From Capsicum annuum (Eukaryota; Streptophyta; Magnoliopsida; Solanales; Solanaceae): DNA of 64,000 bases. The notes below the pieces were generated by a model, which was not told the origin of the DNA, searched no databases, and was given only the letters and a program-made list of their open reading frames with translations. How positions within the stretch are numbered: position 1 is the first letter of the stretch; the number at the start of each line of letters is the position of its first letter. Location: positions 78,052,240-78,116,239 of the forward strand of contig NC_061122.1 of NCBI RefSeq assembly GCF_002878395.1, written 5' to 3'. Both the position numbers and the translations under genes were made by a program. Of the stretch, positions 47,952 through 58,936 are shown in pieces.

Positions 47952-48558
47952 GCCAATCATACATGAGGAGATGGATATAGAGGTCAATCATTCAAAGCAT
48001 TCTTCTATATTATGTTTAGATGATATCTTATCTGTGGAATCATTTAAAATAATGGAAGAGTGTGAAGATAAGGAGAAAGAACCCTATATTGATGTTGAGC
48101 TTGATGTTGAGCAACCCTCAGTGATTTCCCAACCAACCGAACCAACCATGAGAGATGATACCAAGATTGAGGACATGGTGCTAGAGGAAAAAGAAGAAAC
48201 AAAGAAAATCTCTAATAAAGACTCTAGCCCTATTCGAAGTGAAGATGTTGAAAAAGTGAATAAAAGCGAGTGTGTAGTAGATAGTGTAATTTTTGAAGTA
48301 GGATTGATTGGGCCTCATTCAAAGCAGTTTTCTACATTATGTTTAGGTGATATCTTGTTTGTAGAATCATTTAAAATAGTAGAAGAGTGTGAATATGAGG
48401 AACAAGAATCCTATATTTTTTATCTTACATTAGACAAGCAATATAAAAATACACCTCATTTTAAGGCCGAGTGGTTTACCATGCTCAATCCATTAATTGA
48501 CTTCTTAATTTTTGTACCACCCCCTATGAGCGAGGCAAAAATATGGACTCTAAGTTGA
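47938..48558 (+). CDS. Acidic 206-codon frame of the Tat/Athila-type element, function unknown
   Basis: The frame is Glu/Asp/Lys-rich with an internal duplication: LCLDDILSVESFKIMEECE (about residue 25) and LCLGDILFVESFKIVEECE (about residue 133). The middle (EEKEETKKISNKDSSP) looks disordered. The end is hydrophobic and Pro-rich (FLIFVPPPMSEAK). After the stop comes 'ggaggaaacccaaggtattt', a text usual downstream of gag-less frames in such elements. I do not recognise the protein. Confidence 0.5.
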   Translation: MSRHKPIIHEEMDIEVNHSKHSSILCLDDILSVESFKIMEECEDKEKEPYIDVELDVEQPSVISQPTEPTMRDDTKIEDMVLEEKEETKKISNKDSSPIRSEDVEKVNKSECVVDSVIFEVGLIGPHSKQFSTLCLGDILFVESFKIVEECEYEEQESYIFYLTLDKQYKNTPHFKAEWFTMLNPLIDFLIFVPPPMSEAKIWTLS

Positions 48559-50210
48559 GGGTGAAATTCATATCCTTAAGTTGGAGAGATAAAGGATGAA
48601 GCACTTTTAAGGTATCTTGATGAATTCTGAGTAGTCAAGATAACCTAGTCGTGCCGCAACATTAAATAGGCACGGCTTGGGAGGAAACCCAAGGTATTTT
48701 GTTGTTTGTATTCATATTATGTGATTGATATCAGATATTTGCACCCATGGTACCACAGGTACGTTTCTAACTCTCTTGTTTTGATTTGACGCATTGAGGA
48801 CATTGCATGATATTCAGTTGAGGGTGGAGCTACTTGTAGGTGTTAATGTCCTCTTTGGGTTTTTGTTTCCATGCCTCTTTTTCTCGGAGTCTTGTTCCTA
48901 GTAGAGCCGACATGTTTAGGCGTATTGTGATTTGTTGTAAAATGTTGTAGTTCACTAGGAGAAATACAAGTACCTTAGGCAGTTAACATGTTTTTGTTGA
49001 TTTTTGAACACCTCTCCTAAGGTCTGTTTTATAACTGTGTGATATGCATTTATATGTGACCACTATGCATCTTGGTATAGCATTAGTACTAGGGACATAA
49101 TAACCATTGCTAACCAATTGGATGAACTGAATGGATAGTAGCTTGTGATGTACCTTTATGCCTTGTGTGTGAGAGATACTACCTAGTTCCCAATATATGT
49201 TAAATCCAGAACTTGCCCGGTTGGTCTTGCCTTAGTTGTAGGATAGCGGTTAGGAAAGGATTATAGCTCGTTGTTGATACTAGTCCATTTTTAGCCTAAA
49301 TAACCTTCCCTATATGCATAATATCCCTTAATCCCTATTTTGAGCCTGAAAAGCCTATTTCTTTTTTTATCATACCTATCACCATCTCATTTATATCATA
49401 ATGAACCTGTTTTGGTCCTGGTCCTCCTTGGACACTGTGCACCTTGACTTAAGCAATGACCTAAGTTGAGGGTGGCTATCATAGGGGTGCGTGATGTAAA
49501 ATGAGTATGAAGAAATGTAGAATAAAAGAAAAGAATAAAAAGCTAGGTGCAGTGGAAAAGAACAAGAAAAGAAAAGTTGTGAAAAAAAAGAAGTGATTGT
49601 AGAAAAGACAGCACCCATCCTGAATATGTGTGATCAAGAAAAGAGGAGTATTGAAAAAGGTTAAAAAGTGAGACCCCATAAGCTCATGTAGTGTCAAGTA
49701 GGCTTAGTCACTTTAAATATCATCATGTATCATACTAGCCCCTAGCCTACATTACAAGCCAAAGAGAAGACCTATAGTGATCCTAGCTGACCTGTCTGAA
49801 AATCTTGGTAATGAAAATAAGGGTAAGCCTATGGTATTTGGCATACAATGATTGGAACTTCATTTTGAGAGTGAGTGTCTTTTTATTGTCCCCATTGTTA
49901 CATATGTGATGTCTGATATAAGTGGAGTAGGACTTCTTTATAGTAAGGGAAAACTGGTTACGTTGCTAATTGATAACTTATTTGGATAGTGTAATCTTGG
50001 TACATGCATGGTTGTTGTTGCTGAATTGATGCCATACTTTGATTCCTGTGTGTCGCATTGTTGTTCTTCAATAACATGCACGGTTTTTGTTTTTAAATTA
50101 ATTGACCTTGGAGATGGTGAAGATGTTTTGAGATAATATGGATGGTTGACTGCCGAATGTGCTCTATATGCTCTTGGTTGTGTTTTAGTTATTTGAGGAC
50201 AAGCAATTGT
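48559..50210 (+). other. Non-coding internal region of the Tat/Athila-type element
   Basis: About 1.65 kb without a supported frame. It includes 'cgtgccgcaacattaaatag' at 48652 and several 'aagttgagggtgg' stretches (48820, 49461, 50213). The minus-strand frames at 49391-49697 are shadows of an A/G-rich run. Confidence 0.6.
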
Positions 50211-50226
50211 TTTAAGTTGAGGGTGT
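50211..50226 (+). promoter_or_regulatory. Polypurine tract of the Tat/Athila-type element
   Basis: tttaagttgagggtgt lies immediately before TGATATGTGAG, the start of the 3' LTR. Confidence 0.8.
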
Positions 50227-50361
50227 TGATATGTGAGCAGATGCTAACATATTTGAGGCTTTTAACTCAGAATAATTGCAAAGTCTTAAGTAACTTTTGA
50301 TGTTTTTGATTATTTTCTCTTTTTTATTGCAGGAAAAGTCAAAATGAAAGAAAAACAACAA
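50227..50361 (+). repeat. Truncated 3' LTR of the Tat/Athila-type element, about 135 bp
   Basis: It matches 45891-46025 until 'aaaaacaacaa', after which the text is that of the minus-strand host LTR ('tgtcgtgatgcgccacc'). Confidence 0.85.
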
Positions 50362-50774
50362 TGTCGTGATGCGCCACCATTGCGGTAAGCCTGTGGATGC
50401 CAATTTGTCCATCTCCGTGACGCGCCATTATCGTGGAGGCCCACTAGAAATTGATAAATGGGAAATTGGCTTGCTCCACGATATGCCATGGTTATGGAGT
50501 CACACTAGAAATTGATAATTGTCATTTGGGCTGCCTAAGCGATGTGCTAAGGATTAAAATAATAGTGTTTAACGACTTAAACTTAAAATTGCCATAACTT
50601 CTTACTCAGTTATTGGATTTAGGTAAATTTTTTATTGTTGGAAAACTAACTGAATTTTCTATGCAATTGCAGACTCTAAAGTGAAAAATAATGAGTGTTT
50701 CAAAAATTTCATATATGAATACTCATGTATTGGGACTTAGATCATGCTAGGGAAATACAGGGTATTATAATTCT

Positions 50775-52731
50775 TTGAGTATGTTATGTGATGAAATACT
50801 TATTGATAGCTTTATCATAGGAACTATGAAAATGAACAATCAATTAAAGGTGACATTGATGTGTTGAATGTCTAGGAAACCTAAATTGTTATTGTCTTTG
50901 TAAAAATAGTTTTGATTGTGATCCCTTTGCTGCTCATGGTGATCTACATCTATGTGTAGATTTCTCTCTTGAAAGATAAGGTGGTGAATGCTAAGAAATT
51001 CCATCAACTTCTTCTTTTTGTGTTTCCTATGTTGAGCAATTAATGGTGATGAACTTTATACTAGTGAATAAATGCATAAGGACACCGTAGTTGGAGTTGA
51101 CTTGTGTGACACCTTTCTCTACCCTCTTCTTATTCATGATATTACTAATGGTAGTATAGATAGTGTGCCTAATTTTTGGGATGGAACCATGAGGGGAATT
51201 AGGTATACCCAAGACCTAGGTTCTTGGCTACTTCACCCATTTAACCCCGATAACCTCTAAGGATGTGGAGATTGTTGTGCATCTGATTTGATGTTTGGTT
51301 AATATGACAAGAAATATTTGATTGTGAGTTTTGGTATCTTTTCCTATGATGGAAAGTCTTTCTTGTGGACTTACAACCTACTTTATAGGCCCAAGTTATG
51401 CATGGGGGGAATTTCCAACAAGATTAAATATTTACTAAAGAATGGGAGTAGTAAAAGGAACAAAAAGATTTCACCCTTAAGTGTTTCCATTCTTGACCAA
51501 GCTATTACTACTTGTAGGTTAAGAAGAGAGCTCTCTCTTTAAAACACTTTATATGAATTTCATTAATGTGATACCCTTCTTTGTGGCTGCTTGTGATGGG
51601 ATGCCCCTTTATCAAAGGCGGCTTCATGATTGAAAAACCAAGTTGAATGCTTGTGAGTGGAAATAACATCTATGAGCTTAAGTTATGTGTGGACTACAAT
51701 TTATGGATGCCAAGTTGAATTCTTATGAGTGGATAAGTTCAAGGATGTTTACGGCTTCTTGTCACCTTTATAGGGTTAGACATTGTGAAGTGTCTTATGG
51801 CATTCTTTGAAGAATGGTTAACATTATTAGTAGAGGGAAACAAAGTTCTTTGGAGAACTACTTGTCTTGGATTGGTTTATTTTATGGTAGTTTGTCTATT
51901 CTCCCCAATGGCATGACTCCATTGATGGAATACCTTCCCTAGGGAAGTTGTTAGAAAAAGAAAGGTCTTACGTGCTTGCAATGTCTCTTTCTCTCATTAC
52001 ATATTCCTACTTATGAATACATCTTGGATGAGAATATTGTCCTTAGTATGTTTCATTATTACCTTTATGCATATGATGATGTTTGTGATCTTGTTGGATA
52101 TACATCATATGTTGGCATGATTGCCCAAAAGGAAAAATTTGTATGTGCTTAAATACTTTGATTTCATCCTTGTGTATATCACGTGCTAAGTCTTTTAAGC
52201 CAAATGATATTCTCCTAGATGGTAGAACCTTGGATAATACCTTTACATTTGATTCCTTTCTATACTACCTCTTTGCTTTTGATGACTTCCATGAGAGTTA
52301 TGGATTGGCCATATATGGATGTAGGATATTTGTTGGTTGGTCCACTTGTTTGAGTGACATTGCTATATATTTTTTGTGGACTTTACTTTCAATTAGGGAA
52401 CCATCCTTATTTTCCTATAAAGAGGTGATGAAGTAATTGTGTCTTATGGTTCCTAAGGTGAAGGTAATCTTACCTCTTGTATCTAGTGATGCCATTAAGA
52501 CCATCGTAGCTTCCTTACCCCTTTGTGATTCCCTTAGCCATCTCTTTTGTGACATTTTTTACTAAGCTTCTTTTGATTAAAATAAAGGATTTGCGGTTAT
52601 ATTTCAAGTAATACCTTGGCATGATGATGTTTTTTGTTGTAGTAACCCTAACCGTCATTCCATGAGGATTTTGTGATTGTTTATCATTTCTTTGATCTTG
52701 CAAGGTGTAGATTCAAGGTCAAATCCTTTTC
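50775..52731 (+). pseudogene. L2a unassigned reading frame, 3' part (broken)
   Basis: This is the continuation after the nested insert. Pieces remain open: VDLCDTFLYPLLIHD (51094 onward), FGIFSYDGKSFLWTYNLL (51330 onward) and FDDFHESYGLAIYG (52283 onward). The first has a clear L1 counterpart (VDLCNTFLYYFLH). There are many stops. The frame has no RT, RNase H, protease or integrase motif. Its length with the 5' part would be several hundred codons at least. Confidence 0.6.
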
Positions 52732-52744
52732 AAGAAGGGGAGGA
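52732..52744 (+). promoter_or_regulatory. Polypurine tract of L2a
   Basis: AAGAAGGGGAGGA directly precedes the 3' LTR. Confidence 0.9.
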
Positions 52745-53581
52745 TGATACGAGCCAAATTTCCATCCTAGTTTTTGAAGACATCATTCGATGCCAACATA
52801 CAAAGAATTCAATTGGGGTCCCATTGAGGGGAAGAGGGAATACATGGTAAGACCATTTTTGGCATTCCCTAAGGAAAAGTCGTGTGTGGAAGGTTACTTT
52901 GGAGCTTGTCTAAATGAGGCATTCGATATTCCCAAGTGTTGAAAAATAATTGTGTAGGCCAAAAATGACACAAGGGATTGTGTAAGTTGAAGTATGAAGA
53001 TGAGTTTTAAAACACTCCATGACCGCCCCTTTCTTTATCGTGTTTTTGGACATTTTGTGATATTTTTTTACACTCTATAGGAGCCCTATTCATTAAAAGT
53101 AACTTGGTCATTTTATCTTCATCATGTAATAGATTATAAATAGGCTCCTTTAGTCTTATTTTCCTTATTTTTTTTATTTTGGATGATGGAAATATAACAT
53201 TGAAACATTTCTTTCTTGTGAGAGTAGTATTAAACTGAAACTAGGCCAATCCAAGTGTGGATTCACTTGTGTTGAAATATTAGCTTAGAAACATTGGTTC
53301 TTGAGGCGAGGGACTTCCCTATTAGGTCACGTAAGAACATTGGTGTTTGATTCTATAGGTTGTAGGGGTCTTAGTATTGGAGACACACTTTGGTTCCTAT
53401 TATTTGTAAATTCTTATGTTATCTTATCTACCCTTTATCTTTATATTATCATTTTTATTGTGTGTTTAGTATCTTGTTCTTGTTCTCGATCTCTTGTGTA
53501 TGTTGTTGTCGTGGCTTATTGTTATCATTTTCTTCTTGTGTTATGGACTATTTTTAGCACTTTATAGATCGATCATTATCA
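52745..53581 (+). repeat. 3' LTR of L2a, 837 bp
   Basis: It starts TGATACGAGCC, ends ATTATCA, and has its TATA box at 53133-53142. It aligns with the 5' LTR throughout. Confidence 0.92.
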
Positions 53582-54378
53582 TAGAGCAACTTTTTACCCC
53601 CCAGATTGACGGTCAGTCAGAGAGGAATATTCAAGTTTTGGAGGGTATGTCCTATTCTTGTGCCATGGACTTTAGAGGAATGGTACCAGCATCTTGCTTT
53701 GGCAGATTTTGCATATAATAATAGCTACTATTCAAGTATTGAGATAGTTCTCTTTGAGGTTGGTATGGTAGGCATTATCACTCTCTAGTTGGTTGGTTTG
53801 AGGCTCTTAGGATTAGATCTCAAGGTATATAATTGCTTCACGACTCTTTGGATAGAGTTCGGTTTATTCAGGATAAACTTTGAGCAGTTTAAAGTAGGAA
53901 GAATTGTTATATGGATTGTAGATTTTGTGCTTAAGATTTGGTGTTGTAATGGATTCTTCCTTAGTGTTTTGCCCATAAAGGGAATGATGAGGTTTGGGAA
54001 GAGGTACAAGCTTTGCCTCGATTATATTAACCCACTGTAGATTCTTTAGACTATTGGGGATTGGCCTATTAGTTAGAATTTCCCCAATATTTATCGGTTG
54101 TTCATCTAGTTTTTGATGTTTTTATGCTTCAGTGTTATATTCATGACGAGTGTAATAATATTCATTGGGATTCAGCACAGTTAGATGAGAGGTTATGTTT
54201 TTTGTAGGATCCCATCTCTATTCTATCCAAGGATGTTAGATGGTTACATTCTAGAGATATTTTGATTATTAAGGTCTAGTGGAGACATCGACCTATAGAG
54301 AGGGATACTTAGAAGGTCGAGTCTGATATGCCTGGTATTTATCCCCAGCTTTTCACTAATTCAGGTATCTTTCCTTGA
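53582..54378 (+). pseudogene. pol: G pol, 3' part: integrase C-terminal half and chromodomain (broken)
   Basis: It resumes with QIDGQSERNIQVLEGM (53605 onward), holding the third acidic residue of the core. ALADFAYNNSYYSSIEI follows, then MRFGKRYKL (start of the C-terminal module), QLDERLCFL near 54180 and a chromodomain-like RDILIIKV with WRHRP near 54255-54295, ending at TGA 54376-54378. Several stops interrupt it. It is the downstream piece of the gene cut at 42951. Confidence 0.85.
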
Positions 54379-54418
54379 CTTTAGTTCGAGGATGAACTAA
54401 ATTTTTAGTGGTGGATTA

Positions 54419-57042
54419 TGTAATGAATTAATTTTTTATGATTGTTGTGAATTATTCATTTTGATGTGATTTTACTAGTTTACCCCTCTATGTAGTTGTG
54501 TTGTGATATTTCTGCGGTATGGGGATGATTGGCATAATTCTCAATGAACTTTTCTGCAATTTGTATGGGTTTGTGGTTTTAGGGGGTTAAAAAAAGCTTT
54601 ATAGTTGACTTCGATCAACATTTATTGTTCTGTGCATTGGATGGAAATTGGACCATGCTAGCAGATCCAGTGCATCGATTTTAGGTTGGTATCATGGATG
54701 GTGTTATTTAATGGCTTTAGTATTTTATTTTGATCCTCAGTTTAGAAAGTTCTAAAATTGTTTCGGTAGTCAACTTCGTAAAAATGATGTTTTTTTAAAA
54801 ATCTAATATCTCCACTGAGTCCAGAATGTCAATTTTGATAGAGTATCATAGTTTGTTTACCTCTTTAAGATTTTTGATGAATCTCGAGGGTTCCGTGGGG
54901 AATTGGAATCCAGCTGGTGTAATAAAAGTTGGTGTGATCGCTAAACCATCCCTTTGGTCACTTTAGCAAAGGGCGCTTTAGCAACTCTAGGGTGATTTAG
55001 CAACCCTACCAGCTCTGTGTGTGCCTCTTTAGCAGCAAGTGGGCCACCAAAACACAAACCGCTTTAGCGCTAGCCGGCCCGATTTAGCAAACTGCCGCCT
55101 AAGAGAGGGTACCACTTTAGCGGTCACATGGGAGATTTAGCAGTAGCCGCTAAAGCAGCCTAGGGCCCACTTTAGATGCACCTAGTACCTATATATATAT
55201 ATTCTTTTCTCAATTTTCCACTATTTTTGAGACTTGAAGCTTTGAGTTTTAGAGTTTTGTGCAATTTCTTCCATTTTCAATCTTGGGTAGGCTCCAAATC
55301 CACGTTTCAATAATTTTTGTTTGAGTTTTGTCATCTAGACCTTGTTAAATCTTGATTCCAAAAGTAGAATTTTGGGATTTTGACCTGAAAAGCTTAAATT
55401 TTTATTTTTTTCAATTTAAACCAAATTTTAACCCATTTTCACTTGGGTGGGTTCCTTTAATCATGATTAATATACTCTTACATTAAATACCCATTTTATC
55501 ATTGTATTAAAGAACCCATTTCTAAGGTCCATTTTGACCCTGACTCCAAAATAGGCAGTATAGGTATCAATCGCTTCCTGTTGATGCATATATTTTGTAT
55601 TTGTATGTTGTAGTTGATTTCAAGTCCATTCGTGAGGGGAGGCTCCATGTTGAAGGATCCATTCAGGATTGATTATGGCTTAATTTTCTTTACACTGGGT
55701 TGGGTAGTTAATGTTGATATAAAAGCATGTTATAGGTGTGGAAACTAATCAATAAAATGGCTTTAATACTATATTATGCCTGTGTAGGAGTGTATGTTTT
55801 TGTTATTTGATGGTTTTGAGTTATTATTTTCTGCGTTTGATCATGTAGGGTCTTATATGATGTTGTTGGCCAGGTATTTATGCAATTGGTTGTTTTCTTC
55901 TTGGTGAAAATTGTCTGAGTTGGGATTTATGTGGTATCAATGGCATATTATTATATATCTTTTTATGTTGGTATAAGGATTATATTTGATCAGGGATGGT
56001 TGGCTTATTAAGTGGATTTTTGGCTCACACGCTTGGTATATGTATTGGATTTGGAATTCTAATTTTTGTTGGTTGTGAGCATTACATCCTCATATCATAT
56101 ATATTCATAAAACATTGGTAGCACTATGGAAATACTGGTTTCTCTGACAAAACTGTGAAATCTTTAAAACCCTTTACCAAAGCATGTGCTAGAAGGAAGT
56201 TATGGATTTTGGATTGGTATTGGTTAATGGATTAAATATGGGTTTCAAACCCCCGTGAGTTCTCCCTCGGAAGCATAACTCGATAGGTGTATTTCGAGGT
56301 TGTGAGACAACGTCGGACATATCATATTGCCATTATCATCATTGTTATTGCACTTTATATATTGTGTACATTTTGTGGTATATACTTGATTCGATGTCTA
56401 TCTATTTGTGTTTATTTCTCATACTTGTATTTGGTATATGTGCATATTTTAGAACTCTTAGCAGAGATGATGTGGTCTACCATTTGGGATGTTTTCTGAT
56501 TTTAGGTGGTATGCCCATAGTGTGTATTTTATTTACTTTATTTTCTACTTTGCTCAGTCATCCTATAATACCTACTGAGTACAAGTGGACGGTATTCATC
56601 CCTATTGCGCCCTTTCGATGCAGATCCAAGTACGATTATGTCGCATGGTAGTTGATTTCTGGTGCTGCTTGGAGTATTTTTTAGGTAGCGGTTGATCAAT
56701 GCTTCCAGAATTGATCTATTACCTCCTCTTCTTTAGTTTATCTTGTTTTCATATTCTAAGACTGATTAAGTTCCATTTTAAACTATTAGTTGTATAGTTT
56801 GACTTTGAGATGTACTTAGTTGGTTCTTACACCGTGACACTGGATTTTAGGGTGATCTATGGTATCATTGTTATGTATTTTTTCTTTTATTATTGTATAT
56901 GTGTGGTTCATCTTCATTCTAGAATCCACATTATGGGTTTCGGTGTTGTTTTCTCATTTTCATTCAGCTTGGGTGATAGGATTACATATTAAGGCTTATT
57001 GCGATAAGTTCAATCATGAACCCTAGATTTTGGGTAGTGACA
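54419..57042 (+). repeat. 3' LTR of G, 2624 bp (copy B)
   Basis: It starts TGTAATGAATTAA and ends GTGACA. A repeat cluster with 'ctttagcggtca'/'gatttagca' words lies at 54940-55190, followed by 'acctatatatatatatattc', a likely TATA region. The upstream purine tract is degraded (gtggtggatta). Confidence 0.9.
54940..55190. repeat. Block of 'ctttagc(g/a)' short repeats in the G LTR
   Basis: About fifteen variants of 'ctttagcgg', 'atttagca' and 'ccgctaaag' in both directions. The matching block in copy A is 25500-25745. Confidence 0.85.
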
Positions 57043-58290
57043 ATGCTTTTTTATGTATTTAAAAACTAAAACTAAGTGGACATATATCGATGTCACTAGG
57101 AGAAACAATCTAATCATCTAAAAGATCAACTAGTGAATGATTACCTCCACAAATGACATCATAACCATGCACTAAGGATTCATCAATAACTCTACAAGTT
57201 AAAGGCTTATTTATCCCAAAGAATGGGAAACCATCACTCACACTAAAGTGATTATCAAGCACATTCACAATATTTGGAATTTTAAGATTAGCTAATATAC
57301 CTTTAAGCTCATAAGATGGTTATCAACATTAAAGCACATTTTCTTTTTTTGGAAGCTCTCAAGCACCTCATGGTTCTTCAAGTTTTGAGGATCCTCACCA
57401 TGCTTATTCCAGGGATACCTGCATAAGTGTCAAAACTAGTAGAGGAAGAAACGTTGCATGGTTTAGGATTAAGTTGTGACAACTCACTCACCTCATTCTA
57501 CAACCTCTCATTTTTCCTCTCTAGAGTGGTCACTTTTCACACCCTTACTCCTCTGAATATTTTGTCTCTCAGTTTTGTTAGAGTTAGGACAAGTTCCAAG
57601 TATTCCTTGTGAAGGGTTTGAAGACCCCTTAAACTCTATCTTCCATTTTAATGCATAAGGAGTGGATGCATTATTTTCGATGTTCAAATCCTTAGCACCA
57701 ACCTCACAAGGTGCATCTTGCTTTTCCGTTAAAGGCAACTCCTTTGTTTCATCTTCTGAATGATTAGCTTGACTCACTCGTATCATGGCATGCACCATTT
57801 AAATTTTACACAAGCAATCATCAAAGCTCTCCTTTAATGAAGTAGATTCTTCCCTCAACCCAGTAAGGGATTCACATATATCTACTTTATGGCTTAAGGA
57901 TTCTCCATCTCTACCTCTAACCTCACACAATATAGGAAAACAAGGCATATGGGAGCTATAATATGAAGCATAAGACATTGCATCCTAAGAAGTAGAGAGT
58001 GTACTCCTTCTAAGGCCCATATAATGTCCTTGATTTGGTTCCGTCCATACATCTATATCTTCTTGACTAGGATAGGATGTATCACAAGACAAGGAAAGGT
58101 ATTAAACCTCACTACTTCCCTGTCTATCATATCTTTCTTTTAAGGTTTCATAAACATATGGGAAAAATCATTATACCTCACATCAGAATTATATCCTCTA
58201 CAGGTCCCAACATTATGCTTACAAGGACGATAATAGCCCCCGTATGACTTCTCACCACCATACTAATTACATTAATAAAAGTATGTTCAC
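57043..58290 (-). pseudogene. L1 5' coding region, second and longer copy
   Basis: 57043-57610 repeats 34303-34891. Beyond it the minus strand continues with a 96-codon frame (57508-57798: HSEDETKELPLTEKQDAPCE) and, further upstream, SYGGYYRPCKHNVGTCRGY near 58245-58190. These are gag-like in composition (Tyr/Gly/Cys-rich start), but no known domain is visible. The 5' LTR of L1 was not found with confidence. Confidence 0.6.
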
Positions 58291-58936
58291 AAGTGTCATC
58301 CCCATAATATGTTTAGTTTATGGATAACATCCTTCATTATATCACCTTATACCAATAAAAATGAGGTTAGTAATAATAGTTTCATGTCACTTGTATGTAA
58401 CTCTCAACTCACCTCTATGATTTTTTTTCATAAGATTGATTGTAGACTGACTCTGCTTAATCAATTCAAGTTAACCTATCTTTGTGGAAGAGTGGATTCT
58501 TGTTACTTTTAAAGAAGAACGACTCAAAATCAAACTATAGGAGACAAGGAAGTTTAATGAGTATGTGAAGCAAGAAAAGCTTAGAAAGAATTGCTCCAAA
58601 AAAAATAATTACTAAAGAACCAATTAATAACTACGTAGATCAATTACTAGTTGTAAATTAGTGTAGGAATCAAGAGAAGTTATTAAGAATTCAAGGAATA
58701 TAACTAAGACGCTAGATTTGTAGAAAAAAAGCTTGAGAGCTTGATAATCCAAAGATTTCTTAAACTGGCCTATTGGATGACCAAGTTTAACTTGTGTATA
58801 CATAGATGCAAAATAGTAGTATGTGTTGAAACAAGGTGCTTCGATGGTCCTCTTATACGCATAATGTTCCAGAAACTCTCCTGGCAATTGTGAGATAGGG
58901 ATGCCTTTTGTTTGTGCAATGCTCTTTCATGACCCA
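58291..58936. other. Unassigned sequence
   Basis: No supported gene. A minus-strand frame of 87 codons (58624-58887) has no recognisable feature. It may include the start of L1 or its flank. Confidence 0.3.

Larger units (their letters stand above)
45891..50361 (+). mobile_element. Tat/Athila-type non-autonomous LTR element, 3' LTR truncated
   Basis: The 5' LTR starts TGATGTGTGAG at 45891 and ends TTATCA at 47418. A TGGCACCGTTGTCGG primer site, the signature of Tat/Athila lineages, follows. Two short frames lie in 47571-48558. A purine tract (gttgagggtgt) precedes the 3' LTR start (TGATATGTGAG, 50227), which breaks off after about 135 bases. No pol is present. It lies inside the minus-strand LTR. 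Confidence 0.85.
45808..50769 (-). mobile_element. Solo LTR remnant, minus orientation, perfect ATTCT target duplication, split by a Tat-type element
   Basis: ATTCT lies at 45803-45807 and 50770-50774. On + the LTR reads TGTAATGACCC at 45808 and ends GGTATTATA at 50769. Its left part (45808-45890) has 'cccgagagacctcaag' and 'acccatgagctggtacc', as in the families at 27265 and 35515. Its right part (50362-50769) has 'cgtgacgcgccattatcg' repeats and the U3 module at 50591-50645. Only about 490 bases of LTR remain; the middle is lost. Confidence 0.85.
42952..53581 (+). mobile_element. L2a: non-autonomous LTR retrotransposon, 10.6 kb with nested inserts
   Basis: LTRs are at 42952-43797 and 52745-53581, both starting TGATACGRGCC and ending TATCA. 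A primer site follows the first LTR and a purine tract precedes the second. The left flank is TAGCA (42947-42951); on the right, TAGAG (53582-53586) is a possible diverged partner. Outside the nested insert (45808-50769) the internal region is about 4.0 kb and holds an unassigned reading frame but no RT, integrase or RNase H. It would need enzymes from another element. It sits in the G integrase gene. Confidence 0.88.
34892..57042 (+). mobile_element. G: Ty3/gypsy chromovirus, 5' LTR truncated, heavily nested
   Basis: It consists of a truncated 5' LTR (34892-38663, with a solo LTR inside), a degraded primer site, gag-pol remains (38870-42951, continued 53582-54378) and a 3' LTR (54419-57042). 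The right flank ATGCT (57043-57047) resembles ATGCA, the left flank of LTR copy A. It inserted in L1. Gag-pol is much more decayed than in T1, which suggests greater age. Confidence 0.85.

Noticed and set aside
49391..49697. Two overlapping minus-strand frames with a Phe/Leu/Ser-rich, membrane-like product
   Set aside because: They are the complement of an A/G-rich run in a non-coding part of the Tat-type element; the hydrophobic look comes from base composition.
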